DNA of 64,000 bases from Microbacterium sp. AG1240 (GTDB lineage: Bacteria > Actinomycetota > Actinomycetes > Actinomycetales > Microbacteriaceae): assembly GCF_003635115.1 (NCBI RefSeq), contig NZ_RBXJ01000003.1, forward strand, positions 383,324-447,323. The letters run 5' to 3'. Of the stretch, positions 6,284 through 15,452 are shown one piece after another. The position numbers and the translations under genes were made by a program. Under the pieces are notes generated by a model that saw only the letters and a list, made by a program, of their open reading frames with translations, was not told the DNA's origin and made no database searches. Within the stretch, counting starts at the first letter, position 1. Every line of letters begins with the position of its first letter.

Positions 6284-7959
6284 GCGCCGCCCCCCACGCG
6301 CCGAAAGGCCAGAACACCCGGACGACGCACGACCCCGCTCCGGGTGTCGTGGACTCTCACGCGGCAGAGGGGAGCGAGATCCCCGCCGACCTGCGCGCGG
6401 CGTTCGAGGCGTACGAACGGGCGCTCATGAGCGACGACGTCGAGGTGCTCGACGCGGCGTTCGCCTCGGGGCCCGAGGTGATGCGGGGGGATGCTGCGGG
6501 GCTGCTCGTCGGCGACGGCGCCCTGCTGGCGTTCCGGAAGCTGCGCGGCGGGGTCGCTCCCCGCACCATCGAGCGGATCGAATACCGTCCCCTCGCCGAG
6601 GACGTGGCGCTGCTGGTATCGGTGTCGCGCTTCCGGGGCGGCGGAACCGGGCTGCAGACGCAGGTCTGGCAGCGGGTCGACGGATGCTGGGTCATCACGG
6701 CCGCGCACGTCACCGGCCGCGCCCAGGCGCTCGACCGCGCCGTGTGGCGCCAGGTCGGCGACCCGTTCCTCCAGGGCGCGTGGGAGGGGCCGCTGGCCGG
6801 GCTCACCGTCGCGGTGAAAGACCTCTTCGCCATCAAGGGGTTCCGCATCGGCGCGGGGAACCCGGCGTACCTCGAGAGTGCGCGGGCCGAGGCGACGACC
6901 GCCGCCGCCGTCTCCGACCTGCTGCGCGGGGGCGCGTCGTTGCGCGGGATCGCCCGCACCGACGAGTTCGCGTACTCGATCGCGGGCGACAACCCGCACT
7001 ACGGCACCCCGCCCAACGGCGCCGTCCCCGGGGCCCTCCCCGGCGGCTCGTCGAACGGGCCGGCGTCGGCGGTCGCGACCGGCCAGGCCGAGATCGGTCT
7101 GGCCACCGACACCGCCGGGTCGGTGCGCGTCCCCGCGTCGTACCAGGGGCTATGGGGGCTCCGCACGACCCACGGGCTCGTGCCGCGCCAGGGCCTGCTT
7201 CCGCTCGCGCAGTCGTTCGACACCGTCGGCTGGATCACCCGCGACGGGGAGACCCTGCAACGCGTCGCCGACTGGTGCCTGAGCTACGACGGGTCGGAGT
7301 CGACCGAGAGCGTGTGGGGGGAGTCGGGGCCCGACCTGCCCTGGCGTCTGCGCGTGCCGGCCGAGATCCGCGCCGACGCCGACCCCGCGACGATCGCCGC
7401 CTTCGACGCGCTGGTCGAGGCTCTGGCCGCCGTGACCGACGGTCCCGTCATCGACGACGTGTCGATCGGCGACCTCGCCGCGCCCGCGGCGGCGTTCCGT
7501 GCGGTGCAGGGCGCCGAGGCGTGGCGCAACAACGGCGAATGGCTGGAGGCGCATCCCGGGGCGGTCGGCCCGGCTGCGGCCGAACGTTTCCGGGCGGGTG
7601 CCGCCGTGACGGCCGAGGGCGAAGCATCCGCCCGTTACTCCCTGGCACCCCTGCGCGACCGCCTCGAGGCCCTCGTGCGCGACGCGGTGCTGATCTTTCC
7701 CACGGTGCCCGGCCCGGCGCCCGCGCGCACCGCCGACCCGGCCGACATCGACGCGACCCGCGCGGCGACGCTGCGCATGACCGTGCCCGCCGCCGTGGCC
7801 GGGCTCCCCGCCGTCTCGGCGCCCCTGCTGACCGTCGCCTCGCCCCTGGGCGCGGCCCCGGTCGGGGTGTGCCTCGTCTCGCGCGCCGGCACCGACATCG
7901 CCCTCGTACGCCTGGCCCGCCGCCTCGCATCCCTCGTCCGTCGAACGGAGACCCCATGA
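6280..7959 (+). CDS. Fused HpxZ-HpxY (AtzH-AtzE type) amidase, predicted oxalurate amidohydrolase
   Basis: Two domains in 559 residues. Residues about 35-150 form an NTF2/SnoaL-like domain of the DUF3225 (AtzH/HpxZ) kind; residues about 165-555 are an amidase-signature enzyme with the full Ser-cisSer-Lys triad: Lys 180 (TVAVKDLF), Ser 257 (GGSSNG) and Ser 281 (DTAGSVRVPA), spaced as in known members. In Klebsiella, hpxY and hpxZ homologues are separate genes of an oxalurate-degrading operon. The next gene makes oxalurate, so oxalurate cleavage is the best prediction. Residues about 8-28 are encoded by a 62-bp palindromic element and look like an insertion. The GTG start overlaps the upstream stop (GTGA). 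No separate AtzG/HpxX-like small subunit is seen. Confidence 0.8.
   Translation: MSAAPHAPKGQNTRTTHDPAPGVVDSHAAEGSEIPADLRAAFEAYERALMSDDVEVLDAAFASGPEVMRGDAAGLLVGDGALLAFRKLRGGVAPRTIERIEYRPLAEDVALLVSVSRFRGGGTGLQTQVWQRVDGCWVITAAHVTGRAQALDRAVWRQVGDPFLQGAWEGPLAGLTVAVKDLFAIKGFRIGAGNPAYLESARAEATTAAAVSDLLRGGASLRGIARTDEFAYSIAGDNPHYGTPPNGAVPGALPGGSSNGPASAVATGQAEIGLATDTAGSVRVPASYQGLWGLRTTHGLVPRQGLLPLAQSFDTVGWITRDGETLQRVADWCLSYDGSESTESVWGESGPDLPWRLRVPAEIRADADPATIAAFDALVEALAAVTDGPVIDDVSIGDLAAPAAAFRAVQGAEAWRNNGEWLEAHPGAVGPAAAERFRAGAAVTAEGEASARYSLAPLRDRLEALVRDAVLIFPTVPGPAPARTADPADIDATRAATLRMTVPAAVAGLPAVSAPLLTVASPLGAAPVGVCLVSRAGTDIALVRLARRLASLVRRTETP
6302..6363 (+). repeat. 62-bp palindromic element inside a coding sequence, copy 1
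   Basis: Left arm CCAGAACACCCGGA (6309-6322) pairs with right arm TCCGGGTGTCGTGG (6339-6352), 12 of 14. The same 62 bases, apart from a 12-nt loop and two substitutions, recur on the minus strand at 28554-28615 inside the xanthine dehydrogenase gene. In both places the element is read in the same frame as xQNTRT-4 residues-APGVxDSHA. Confidence 0.9.
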
Positions 7960-9182
7960 CCTTCCCCGCACCGATCGATCCGCCCGCGCGTCTGCTGATG
8001 GGGCCGGGGCCGATCTCGGCGTATCCCAGCGTGCTGCGGGCGATGTCGGCGCCTCTCGTCGGACAGTACGACCCGTTCATGACGGCGACGATGACCGAGA
8101 CCCAGGAGCTCTACCGACAGGTGTGGGCGACCGAGAACGACGCGACCGTGCTCGTCGACGGCACCTCCCGCGCGGGGATCGAGGCCGCGATGGTCTCGCT
8201 CGTGCGGCCGGGTGACCGCGTGCTCGTGCCGATCTTCGGTCGCTTCGGGCACCTGCTCGCCGAGATCGCCGAGCGCGCGATGGCCGAGGTGCACACGATC
8301 GAGGTGCCGTGGGGCGAGGTGTTCCCCGTCTCGGCGGTGCGCGAGGCGATCGAGCGGGTGAAGCCCCACCTCCTGGCGCTCGTGCAGGGCGACACGTCGA
8401 CGACGATGCTGCAGCCCCTCGACGAGATCGGCGAGCTGTGCCGAGCGAACGGGGTGCTGTTCTACACCGACGCGACCGCCTCCCTCGGCGGCAACGCGTT
8501 CGAGATGGACGCCTGGGGACTGGATGCGGCGACCGCGGGCCTGCAGAAGTGCCTCGGCGGGCCGTCGGGGTCGGCCCCGATCAGCCTGTCCGAGGCGGCG
8601 GTGGAGGTCATCCGATCGCGCACCCGTATCGAGGCCGGCATCCGCGAGGCCGGAGACCCGTCGGCGGCCGATTTCGTGCGATCGAACTACTTCGATCTCG
8701 GCATGATCCTGGACTACTGGGGTCCCCGGCGCCTGAATCACCACACCGAGGCGACGACCATGCTCTACGGCGCCCGTGAGTGCGCGCGCGTGCTGCTGCT
8801 CGAGGGGCGCGACGCCGTCATCGACCGGCACCGTCTGCACGGCGAGGCAATGCTCGCGGGGGTGCGCGGGCTCGGCCTGAGCGTCTTCGGCGACGTCGCC
8901 CACAAGATGAGCAACGTCGTCGCCGTCGAGATCCCCGAGGGGGTGCCGGGCGACGCGGCGCGCACCGCGATGCTCGACGACTTCGGCATCGAGATCGGCA
9001 CGTCGTTCGGCCCGCTGCACGGGCGCGTCTGGCGCATCGGCACGATGGGCTACAACGCCCGCACCGACGCCGTGCTGCAGACCCTCGCCTCGCTCGAGAC
9101 GGTGCTGCGCCGCTTCGGTGCCCCGGTGCCCGCCGGCGGCGGGGTCGAGGCCGCGAACGACGTCTACCGGGCGGCGAGCTGA
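7956..9182 (+). CDS. pucG: (S)-ureidoglycine-glyoxylate aminotransferase
   Basis: PLP enzyme of the fold-type I class V aminotransferase group. Transfers the amino group of ureidoglycine to glyoxylate, giving glycine and oxalurate. The 408-residue protein has the LLMGPGPISAYPSVLRAM opening of the alanine-glyoxylate/PucG family, a VDGTSRAG phosphate-binding region, TDATASLG with the PLP-ring Asp, and the Schiff-base lysine in GLQKCLGGPSG (about Lys 198). The ATG overlaps the stop of the amidase gene as ATGA, so producer and predicted consumer of oxalurate are translationally coupled. A role as a simple serine- or alanine-glyoxylate transaminase is less likely in this operon. Confidence 0.9.
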   Translation: MTFPAPIDPPARLLMGPGPISAYPSVLRAMSAPLVGQYDPFMTATMTETQELYRQVWATENDATVLVDGTSRAGIEAAMVSLVRPGDRVLVPIFGRFGHLLAEIAERAMAEVHTIEVPWGEVFPVSAVREAIERVKPHLLALVQGDTSTTMLQPLDEIGELCRANGVLFYTDATASLGGNAFEMDAWGLDAATAGLQKCLGGPSGSAPISLSEAAVEVIRSRTRIEAGIREAGDPSAADFVRSNYFDLGMILDYWGPRRLNHHTEATTMLYGARECARVLLLEGRDAVIDRHRLHGEAMLAGVRGLGLSVFGDVAHKMSNVVAVEIPEGVPGDAARTAMLDDFGIEIGTSFGPLHGRVWRIGTMGYNARTDAVLQTLASLETVLRRFGAPVPAGGGVEAANDVYRAAS

Positions 9183-9185
9183 CGG

Positions 9186-10490
9186 GTGCAGAGCCGACTC
9201 CGGGTCGAGCCCGACCGCCTCGCCGCCGCCGCCCGTCGGGTGATGCAGCGCTGCGACGAGCTCGCGCGCGTCACCTCGACCCCCGGGCGCATCGAGCGCG
9301 TCTACCTCTCCACCGAGCACGCCCGCGTCAACAGGCTCGCCGCCGAGTGGATGCGCGAGATCGGCATGGCCACGCGTCAGGACGCCGCGGGCAACCAGGT
9401 CGGGCGTCTCGCACCGTCGACCGCCTCGGCGACCCCGCGAGACGACGCGCCCGCGCTCATGATCGGTTCGCACCTCGACACGGTTCCCGACGCGGGTCGC
9501 TTCGACGGGATCGTGGGCGTGCTCATGGGCCTGGAAGTGGTGCGGATGCTGCGCCGCATCCGAGACGACGGACTCGCCGTCTCGCCCCTCCCGTTCGCCC
9601 TGGAGGTCGTGGCGTTCTCCGACGAGGAGGGCACGCGGTTCGGGAAGGCGCTTCTGGGGTCGTCGGCGGTCGCCGGCACGTGGGACGACTCCTGGTGGTC
9701 GCTCGCCGACGCCGACGGGGTGACGCTCCGGCAGGCGTTCCTCGAGTTCGGCCTCGATCCGGGGAGGGTGGGGGAGGCCGCGCGCCGGCCCGACGAGCTC
9801 GTCGGCTACCTCGAGGCGCACATCGAACAGGGGCCGGAGCTGCACCGCCGCGGCGAGGCGCTCGCGGTGGTGTCGTCGATCGCCAGCGCGCGACGGTTCC
9901 AGCTCGTGGTGGAGGGCGAGGCGCGGCACGCCGGCGGAACCCCCTACGACATGCGGCGCGACGCCCTGCTCGGGGCGAGCGAGATCGCCCTCGCCGTCGA
10001 ACGGATCTGCCGGGGCGAGCACCACATCATCGGCACGGTCGGGCAGCTGGAGGCCTTCCCCGGGGCGGTCAACATCGTGCCCGGCGAGGCCCACCTCTCG
10101 GTCGACCTGCGCGGAGAGTTCGACGGCGCGCGCGACCACGTGTGGGACGCCATCTCGCGCGAGGTCGACGAGGCCATGGGGCGCCGCGGACTCCGCTGGC
10201 GGGCCCGTGAGGTGCACAACGCCCCGGCGGTGTTCTGCGCGCCGCTGCTGCAGGACGTCGTGCGCGCGGGCATCCGGGGCCCCGGGGCGGGGGAGCCGCC
10301 CGAGATCTTCAGCCGCGCCGGGCACGACGCGATGTCGATCGGCGCCATCACCGACGTCGGGATGCTGTTCCTCCGAAACCCCGACGGGATCAGCCATCAC
10401 CCCGACGAGTCGGTGTCGGCCGCCGACGTCGAGCGGGGGATCGCCGCGCTCGCCGAATCGGTGCTGCACCTCGCCGCCGAGCCCCGCTGA
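9186..10490 (+). CDS. allC: Allantoate amidohydrolase (M20-family zinc hydrolase)
   Basis: Releases ammonia and CO2 from allantoate to give (S)-ureidoglycine, the substrate of the upstream aminotransferase. The 434-residue protein has the M20/HyuC metal ligands in order: GSHLDTVPDAGRFDG (His 96, Asp 107), AFSDEEGTRF (Glu pair near 147), AHIEQGPELHRRG (about residue 215) and GISHHPDES near the C terminus. A dimerisation/lid domain is inserted in the middle. GTG start 3 bp after pucG. N-carbamoyl amino acid hydrolases look alike, but the operon favours allantoate. Confidence 0.88.
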   Translation: MQSRLRVEPDRLAAAARRVMQRCDELARVTSTPGRIERVYLSTEHARVNRLAAEWMREIGMATRQDAAGNQVGRLAPSTASATPRDDAPALMIGSHLDTVPDAGRFDGIVGVLMGLEVVRMLRRIRDDGLAVSPLPFALEVVAFSDEEGTRFGKALLGSSAVAGTWDDSWWSLADADGVTLRQAFLEFGLDPGRVGEAARRPDELVGYLEAHIEQGPELHRRGEALAVVSSIASARRFQLVVEGEARHAGGTPYDMRRDALLGASEIALAVERICRGEHHIIGTVGQLEAFPGAVNIVPGEAHLSVDLRGEFDGARDHVWDAISREVDEAMGRRGLRWRAREVHNAPAVFCAPLLQDVVRAGIRGPGAGEPPEIFSRAGHDAMSIGAITDVGMLFLRNPDGISHHPDESVSAADVERGIAALAESVLHLAAEPR

Positions 10491-10505
10491 GCCCGAGACA
10501 TCGCG

Positions 10506-10546
10506 ATCGGCCGAGACACGCGGCCAGGCGGGGAGTCTCGGCCGAT
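10506..10546. repeat. Perfect 12-bp inverted repeat after the allantoin operon
   Basis: ATCGGCCGAGAC (10506-10517) pairs perfectly with GTCTCGGCCGAT (10535-10546) around a 17-nt loop, 15 bp after the allC stop. The GAGAC/GTCTC half-sites recall the apt-flanking repeats. It probably ends the allB-allC transcript, though there is no T-tract. Confidence 0.6.
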
Positions 10547-10618
10547 TGACGTGTGTCGACCCCCGCACCTGTAACGGCGGCGAAACATCGCGCCAGTGTT
10601 CGTGAAATCTACATCGCC

Positions 10619-10624
10619 TAGCGT
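10619..10624 (+). promoter_or_regulatory. Candidate -10 of the purine ABC transporter operon
   Basis: TAGCGT is the best -10 in the 208-bp gap upstream of the binding-protein gene. It predicts a leader of about 70 nt. An everted AACA-N9-TGTT (10584-10600) sits where a regulator could bind; its relation to the TGTT-N9-AACA operators is uncertain. Confidence 0.4.
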
Positions 10625-10698
10625 CGGGGTCACGCGCAGTGTCGAGGCCCAGGGCGTGCGCGTTCCCACCCGAAGCACCACATCCGTCAGGAGTGTTC

Positions 10699-11775
10699 AT
10701 GTCCTTCCTTCTCCCTCGGCGCGCCAAGCGCCTCGCCGCAGCCCTCGCCGGGATCGCCGTTGCGGCCGTCGCGCTCTCCGCCTGCGCGGGCGGCGCGACC
10801 GAGACCGCCGGTGGCGAGGCATCGGCCGGCGCCGACGGCTTCGGCGACATCACGCTGCAGCTCAGCTGGATCTTCAACGAGGAGTTCGCCGGTGAGTACA
10901 TCGCCGACTCCAAGGGCTACTACACCGACGCCGGCTTCTCGTCGGTGCAGCTGGTCCCCGGCCCCTCGGGCGGCGTTCCCGAGCTCCTCAGCGGCACCGC
11001 CGACATCGCGCTGAGCGACTCGGTGCAGGTCGGCGCGGCCGTCGCCAACGAGTCGGCACCGCTGAAGATCATCGGCGCGACGTTCCAGGCGAACCCCTTC
11101 ACCGTGCTCTCGCTCAAGGACGGCGGCGACATCGCCACCCCCGAAGACCTCAAGGGCAAGAAGATCGGCGTCCAGGACTCCAACCTGACGCTGTTCAACG
11201 CGCTCCTGGCCGCGAACGACATCGACGCTTCCGAGCTCACGATCGTTCCCGTGCAGTACGACCCGGCGCCGCTGATCAACGGCGAGGTCGACGGCTTCGT
11301 CGCCTACCTCACCAACGAGGCGATCTCGGTCGAGATGGCGGGCACCGCCACCACCAACCTGCCCTTCGCCGACAACGGCCTGCCGTTCGTGGCCGAGACG
11401 GTCACCGTGACCGACGACACCATCGCGAACAACCGCGAGATGCTCAAGGCGTTCCTCGTCGCCGAGATCAAGGGCTGGACCGACGCGCTCGCCGACCCGC
11501 AGGCCGGCGCCGACCTCGCCATCGAGACCTACGGCACCGACCTCGACCTCGACCCGGCCAAGACCCTCGCCGGATCCGAGGCCCAGAACCTGCTGGTCGT
11601 CTCGGACGAGACCGAGGAGAACGGCATCTTCACCATCTCCGATGCGCTGCAGGCGGAGACCATCAAGAGCCTCGCGGGAGCGGGGATCAACCTCGAAGCA
11701 TCCGACCTCTTCGACCTCAGCCTGCTGGCCGAGGTCTACGAGGAGAACCCGGATCTCGTCGCCTACGCGGGCTGA
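10699..11775 (+). CDS. ABC transporter substrate-binding lipoprotein, NMT1/THI5/SsuA-like
   Basis: Extracytoplasmic solute-binding protein, 358 residues, tethered through the lipobox LSAC (Cys 29) after a basic, hydrophobic signal peptide. The mature part opens with [16 protein letters not shown] and has the NMT1-family pattern KGYYTDAG and [24 protein letters not shown] sits 4 nt before the ATG. ATPase and two permease genes follow, then two deaminases, so the ligand is probably a purine, nucleoside or related heterocycle; the exact ligand cannot be read from the sequence. It is a close paralogue of the orphan binding protein at 24335-25405, alignable almost without gaps. Confidence 0.9.
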   Translation: MSFLLPRRAKRLAAALAGIAVAAVALSACAGGATETAGGEASAGADGFGDITLQLSWIFNEEFAGEYIADSKGYYTDAGFSSVQLVPGPSGGVPELLSGTADIALSDSVQVGAAVANESAPLKIIGATFQANPFTVLSLKDGGDIATPEDLKGKKIGVQDSNLTLFNALLAANDIDASELTIVPVQYDPAPLINGEVDGFVAYLTNEAISVEMAGTATTNLPFADNGLPFVAETVTVTDDTIANNREMLKAFLVAEIKGWTDALADPQAGADLAIETYGTDLDLDPAKTLAGSEAQNLLVVSDETEENGIFTISDALQAETIKSLAGAGINLEASDLFDLSLLAEVYEENPDLVAYAG

Positions 11776-11795
11776 GATCCCTTGGGAGTGCAATT

Positions 11796-12620
11796 GTGAC
11801 CGACACGGCCACCGAGACCGGTGCCCAGGGGACGACCCTGGGCACCGGCCTGCAGATCACCGGACTGAACAAAGTCTTCAGCGTCGGACGCAAGAGCGTC
11901 GTGGCGCTGCAGGACGCCAACCTCCACACCGACCAGGGAACGTTCCTGGCCCTCCTCGGTCCATCGGGGTGCGGCAAGTCGACGATCCTGCGGATCCTCG
12001 CCGGTCTGGAGGACCCGACCAGCGGCACCACCCGTGTCGACGGCAAGAGCCCGAAAGAGCTGCGCCGGGGCAACGAGCTGGGCATCGCGTTCCAAGACTC
12101 GGCGCTCCTGCCGTGGCGCAGCGTTCAGTCGAACATCCAGCTGCCGTTCGAGGTCGCGGGCAAGCCCGTCGACAAGGCCTACGTCGCCGAGATGATCGAC
12201 CTGGTCGGCCTCAAGGGCTTCGAGAAGGCCAAGCCCGCGCAGCTGTCGGGCGGCATGCGCCAGCGCGTGTCGATCGCGCGCTCCCTCATCATGAAGCCCT
12301 CGGTGCTGCTGTTCGACGAACCGTTCGGCGCCCTCGACGACATGACGCGGCAGAAGCTCAACCTCGAGCTGCTGCGCATCTGGACCGAGAAGCCCGCGAC
12401 GACCCTCCTGGTCACGCACGGCATCTCGGAGGCGATCTTCCTCTCCGACCAGGTGGCCGTCATGAGCCCGCGTCCGGGCCGCATCAAGGAGGTCATGACC
12501 ATCGACCTCCCTCGTCCTCGGACCCCCGAGATGATGCGCACGCCCGAGTTCCACGCCTACGTCGATCACGCGCAGGAACTGCTGTTCGGCGTCGGAGGCG
12601 CCGCCGCCGATGACCATTGA
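11796..12620 (+). CDS. ABC transporter ATP-binding protein (SsuB/TauB/ThiZ-like)
   Basis: Cytoplasmic ATPase powering the importer, 274 residues. Walker [10 protein letters not shown] (about 55-63), Q-loop in [14 protein letters not shown] signature LSGGMRQR, Walker [13 protein letters not shown] and the switch His in [10 protein letters not shown] are all intact. GTG start preceded by GGGAG. Lies 20 bp after the binding-protein gene and overlaps the next permease gene by 11 bp. Confidence 0.95.
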   Translation: MTDTATETGAQGTTLGTGLQITGLNKVFSVGRKSVVALQDANLHTDQGTFLALLGPSGCGKSTILRILAGLEDPTSGTTRVDGKSPKELRRGNELGIAFQDSALLPWRSVQSNIQLPFEVAGKPVDKAYVAEMIDLVGLKGFEKAKPAQLSGGMRQRVSIARSLIMKPSVLLFDEPFGALDDMTRQKLNLELLRIWTEKPATTLLVTHGISEAIFLSDQVAVMSPRPGRIKEVMTIDLPRPRTPEMMRTPEFHAYVDHAQELLFGVGGAAADDH

Positions 12621-13485
12621 CGCTCCCGTGACGAAGAGCCCGGGCGCTCCCGCCCCCCAGGGCTCGAAGCCGCGCGCGATCCAGTGGGAGGACGTCGCGC
12701 TCCCCGCGTGGTTGACCGGAGCGATCGGTGTCATCGGCATCATCGCCGTCTGGTGGATCCTGGCGGCGACGGTGTTCTCGAACGTCGGCCCCGGCGGGGT
12801 GCAGGCCATTCCCACCCCGCTGCAGGTCGTCGTGGAGTTCTTCGACACCGGGTGGGAGTTCTACGCCAAGAACTTCGGCATCACGCTCACCGAAGCGGGC
12901 ATCGGCTACCTCTGGGGCAACGGCCTCGCCCTGGTGCTGGCCGCGCTGGTGCTGATCGTGCCGCGCCTGGAGGGCGTGGTGATGCAGATCGCGATCATCA
13001 CGTACTGCATCCCGATCGTGGCTCTCGGTCTGCTGCTCACCGTGATCGTGCCGATCCCGACGGCCGGGCAGCCCTCGACGACGGCCGTGTTCCTCGCCGC
13101 GCTGAGCTGCTTCTTCACGACCGTCGTCGGCGCCCTCCTCGGGCTGAAGGCCGCCGACAAGGCGAGCCTCGACCTCATCACCGTCTACGGCGGCTCCCGG
13201 CTCACCCAGCTGCGCAAGGTGCGCCTCATCGCCTCCCTCCCCGCGATCCTCAACGCCCTCCAGATCGCGGTGCCCGCCGCCTTCCTGGGTGCGGTGCTGG
13301 GAGAGTTCTTCGGCAAGATCACCGTGGGCGTCGGTCCGGCGATGATCGCCGCCCAGCAGGCCCTCAACTCCGCCCGGGTGTGGGACATCGCCCTCGCCTC
13401 CGGGGCGGTGGCCCTCCTCGGCTACGCGCTGCTCGGTCTCATCTCGCGGGCCGTGGCGCCCTGGTCGAAGGGAGCATCCCGATGA
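12610..13485 (+). CDS. ABC transporter permease 1 (BPD inner-membrane component)
   Basis: Integral membrane protein of 291 residues with about six hydrophobic segments, the first at roughly residues 35-55 ([20 protein letters not shown]). The cytoplasmic coupling loop has the EAA-like pattern [22 protein letters not shown]. It begins inside the ATPase gene and ends in an ATGA overlap with the second permease. The two permeases should form a heterodimer serving the upstream binding protein, and perhaps also the orphan paralogue at 24335-25405. Confidence 0.92.
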   Translation: MTIDAPVTKSPGAPAPQGSKPRAIQWEDVALPAWLTGAIGVIGIIAVWWILAATVFSNVGPGGVQAIPTPLQVVVEFFDTGWEFYAKNFGITLTEAGIGYLWGNGLALVLAALVLIVPRLEGVVMQIAIITYCIPIVALGLLLTVIVPIPTAGQPSTTAVFLAALSCFFTTVVGALLGLKAADKASLDLITVYGGSRLTQLRKVRLIASLPAILNALQIAVPAAFLGAVLGEFFGKITVGVGPAMIAAQQALNSARVWDIALASGAVALLGYALLGLISRAVAPWSKGASR

Positions 13486-14363
13486 GCATGGACACCCTGT
13501 CCGCGGTCGCCGTGCCGGGCCGCGCCGAATCGATCGCGAATCTGAACGCCGAGATCCGCCGCGAGGCGACGAAGTCGACCGTTCGCGCGCTCACCCGTGC
13601 GCTCCTGACCTTCGTGCTCACGATCGTCGCCGTGCTCGTCATCTGGGTCGGGGCCCTCGGGGTCTTCCAGGTGTCGGCCTACGTCGGCAAGGGGCCGATC
13701 GACGTCTGGAACTTCCTGTTCACGGTGCCCAACGCCGAGGCCAACCGGGCGCAGCTGTTCGGCCAGCTCGGTGTGACCCTCGGCCACTCGTTCGTCGGGT
13801 TCGCCGCGGGCCTCGTGGTCGCGCTGCTGGTGGCCATCGTGTTCCAGCTGAGCAAGGGCATCGAGCACGCGCTCATGCCGATGGCGATGCTGCTGCGCTC
13901 CGTGCCGCTGGTGGCCATGGCGCCGGTGATCATCCTCATCTTCGGGCGCGAGTTCGCCTCGGTCGCCGTGATCGGCGGGATCGTCGTGCTCTTCCCAGCC
14001 CTCGTGAACATCGTGTTCGGCCTCAAGTCGGCCTCGCCGCAGATGAACGACCTCGTCGCGGTGTACGGCGGCAACGCCTGGACGCGACTGCGCAAGGTCG
14101 CCCTGCCGAGCTCGCTGCCGGAGTTCTTCGCGGCGGTGCGCATCTCGGTGCCGGGGGCGATCACCGGCGCGCTCCTCGCCGAGTGGCTCGCGGTCGGCGG
14201 CGGCATCGGCGGTGCCGTCGGCGGCTACATCGCCGGGGCGCAGTTCTCGGCCGTGTGGACGGCCGTCGTGCTGGTCACCGGCACCGCGCTCATCCTCTAC
14301 AACCTCGTACAGATCGTCGAGTCGGTGGTGCTCGCCCGCATGGGCATGGCCGACCGGTCCTGA
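13482..14363 (+). CDS. ABC transporter permease 2
   Basis: Second transmembrane subunit, 293 residues. After a roughly 40-residue cytoplasmic N terminus there is a long hydrophobic helix (ALLTFVLTIVAVLVIWVGAL) and about five more. The EAA-like loop VYGGNAWTRLRKVALPSSLPE couples to the ATPase, and the closing PGAITGALLAEWLAVGGGIG is typical of the SsuC/TauC group. Its ATG overlaps the preceding stop. Confidence 0.92.
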   Translation: MSMDTLSAVAVPGRAESIANLNAEIRREATKSTVRALTRALLTFVLTIVAVLVIWVGALGVFQVSAYVGKGPIDVWNFLFTVPNAEANRAQLFGQLGVTLGHSFVGFAAGLVVALLVAIVFQLSKGIEHALMPMAMLLRSVPLVAMAPVIILIFGREFASVAVIGGIVVLFPALVNIVFGLKSASPQMNDLVAVYGGNAWTRLRKVALPSSLPEFFAAVRISVPGAITGALLAEWLAVGGGIGGAVGGYIAGAQFSAVWTAVVLVTGTALILYNLVQIVESVVLARMGMADRS

Positions 14364-14414
14364 CGCATCCCGCCGCCTCCGCCGCATCCGTCCGCCCGAA
14401 AGGACACTCCCGCA

Positions 14415-15445
14415 TGACCTCCCTGACCGACTTCGCCCTCGGCCTGCCCAAGGCCGAGCTGCACCTGCACCTCGAGGGCACGCTCGAGCCCGAGCTGAAG
14501 TTCGACCTCGCCGCGCGCAACGGCATCGAGCTCGCCGAGAAGACCGTGGACGCGGTGAAGGCGACGTACGACTTCACCGACCTCACCAGCTTCCTCGCGG
14601 TGTACTACCCGGCGATGAACGTGCTGCAGACGGCCGACGACTTCCACGACCTGGCCTGGGCGTACCTGCTGAGGGCCAAGGAGCAGGGCGTCGTGCACGC
14701 GGAGATGTTCTTCGACCCGCAGGCGCACACGAGCCGCGGGGTGCCCTTCGGCAACGTCATCGGCGGCTACCGGCGGGCAGCGGTCCGCGCCGAGAGCGAG
14801 CTGGGCATCTCGGCGGAGCTGATCCTCTGCTTCCTCCGCGATTTCTCGGCCGAGCACGCCATGACGACGCTCATGGAGGCGCTGCCCTACAAGGCGTGGA
14901 TCATCGGTGTCGGCCTCGACTCCGACGAGCGCGACAACCCGCCCGGCAAGTTCGCCGATGTCTTCGCCCGTGCCAAGGCCGAGGGGTTCTTCCTCACGAT
15001 GCACTGCGACATCGACCAGGTCGGCTCGGTCGACAACATCCGCGCGGTCATCGAGCAGATCGGTGTCGACCGCATCGACCACGGCACGAACATCGTCGAA
15101 GACCCCGCGCTCGTCGCCCTCGCGAAGGAGCGCGGTCTCGGGTTCACCACCTGCCCCGTGTCGAACTCGTTCGTGACCGAGCAGATGAAGGCCGACGAGA
15201 TCGTCGGGCTCCTGCGCGAGGGCCTGCGCGTGACGGTCAACTCCGACGACCCGGCCTACTTCGGCGCCTACGTCGGTGAGAACTACGTCGCCCTCGCCGA
15301 GCAGGCGGGGCTGTCGCAGACCGACCTCGTGCAGCTCGCGATCAACTCCTTCGAGGCGTCGTGGCTCACTCCCGCCCGCCGCGCGGCGTTCGTGGCCGCG
15401 GTGGAGGCGTACGCGAGCGATCACGGAGTGGCGCTCCCCGCCTGA
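14415..15445 (+). CDS. Adenosine/adenine deaminase family protein with an altered HxGE motif
   Basis: Zinc amidohydrolase of the ADA family, 343 residues. The metal motif HLHLEGTLEPEL (His 17, His 19) and the late NSDDPAYFG (Asp 278/279, the form seen in adenine deaminases) are intact, as is VDRIDHGTNI. Where ADA enzymes have HAGE with the proton-shuttling Glu, this protein reads HCDI (His 197, Asp 199), so either Asp takes that role or the substrate differs. AAAGGA lies about 8 nt before the ATG. It is co-transcribed with the ABC importer; a role in deaminating an imported aminopurine is inferred. Confidence 0.8.
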
Positions 15446-15452
15446 GGTCGAC

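Noticed and set aside
10584..10600. AACA-N9-TGTT as a third copy of the purine operator
   Set aside because: The half-sites are everted rather than inverted as in the other two, and short enough to arise by chance; kept only as a note.
7635..10913. A 1,092-codon open frame on the minus strand
   Set aside because: It lies opposite pucG, allC and the binding-protein gene, which have clear family motifs. The translation is low-complexity Arg/Gly/Ala-rich, as expected for the complement of high-GC codons.
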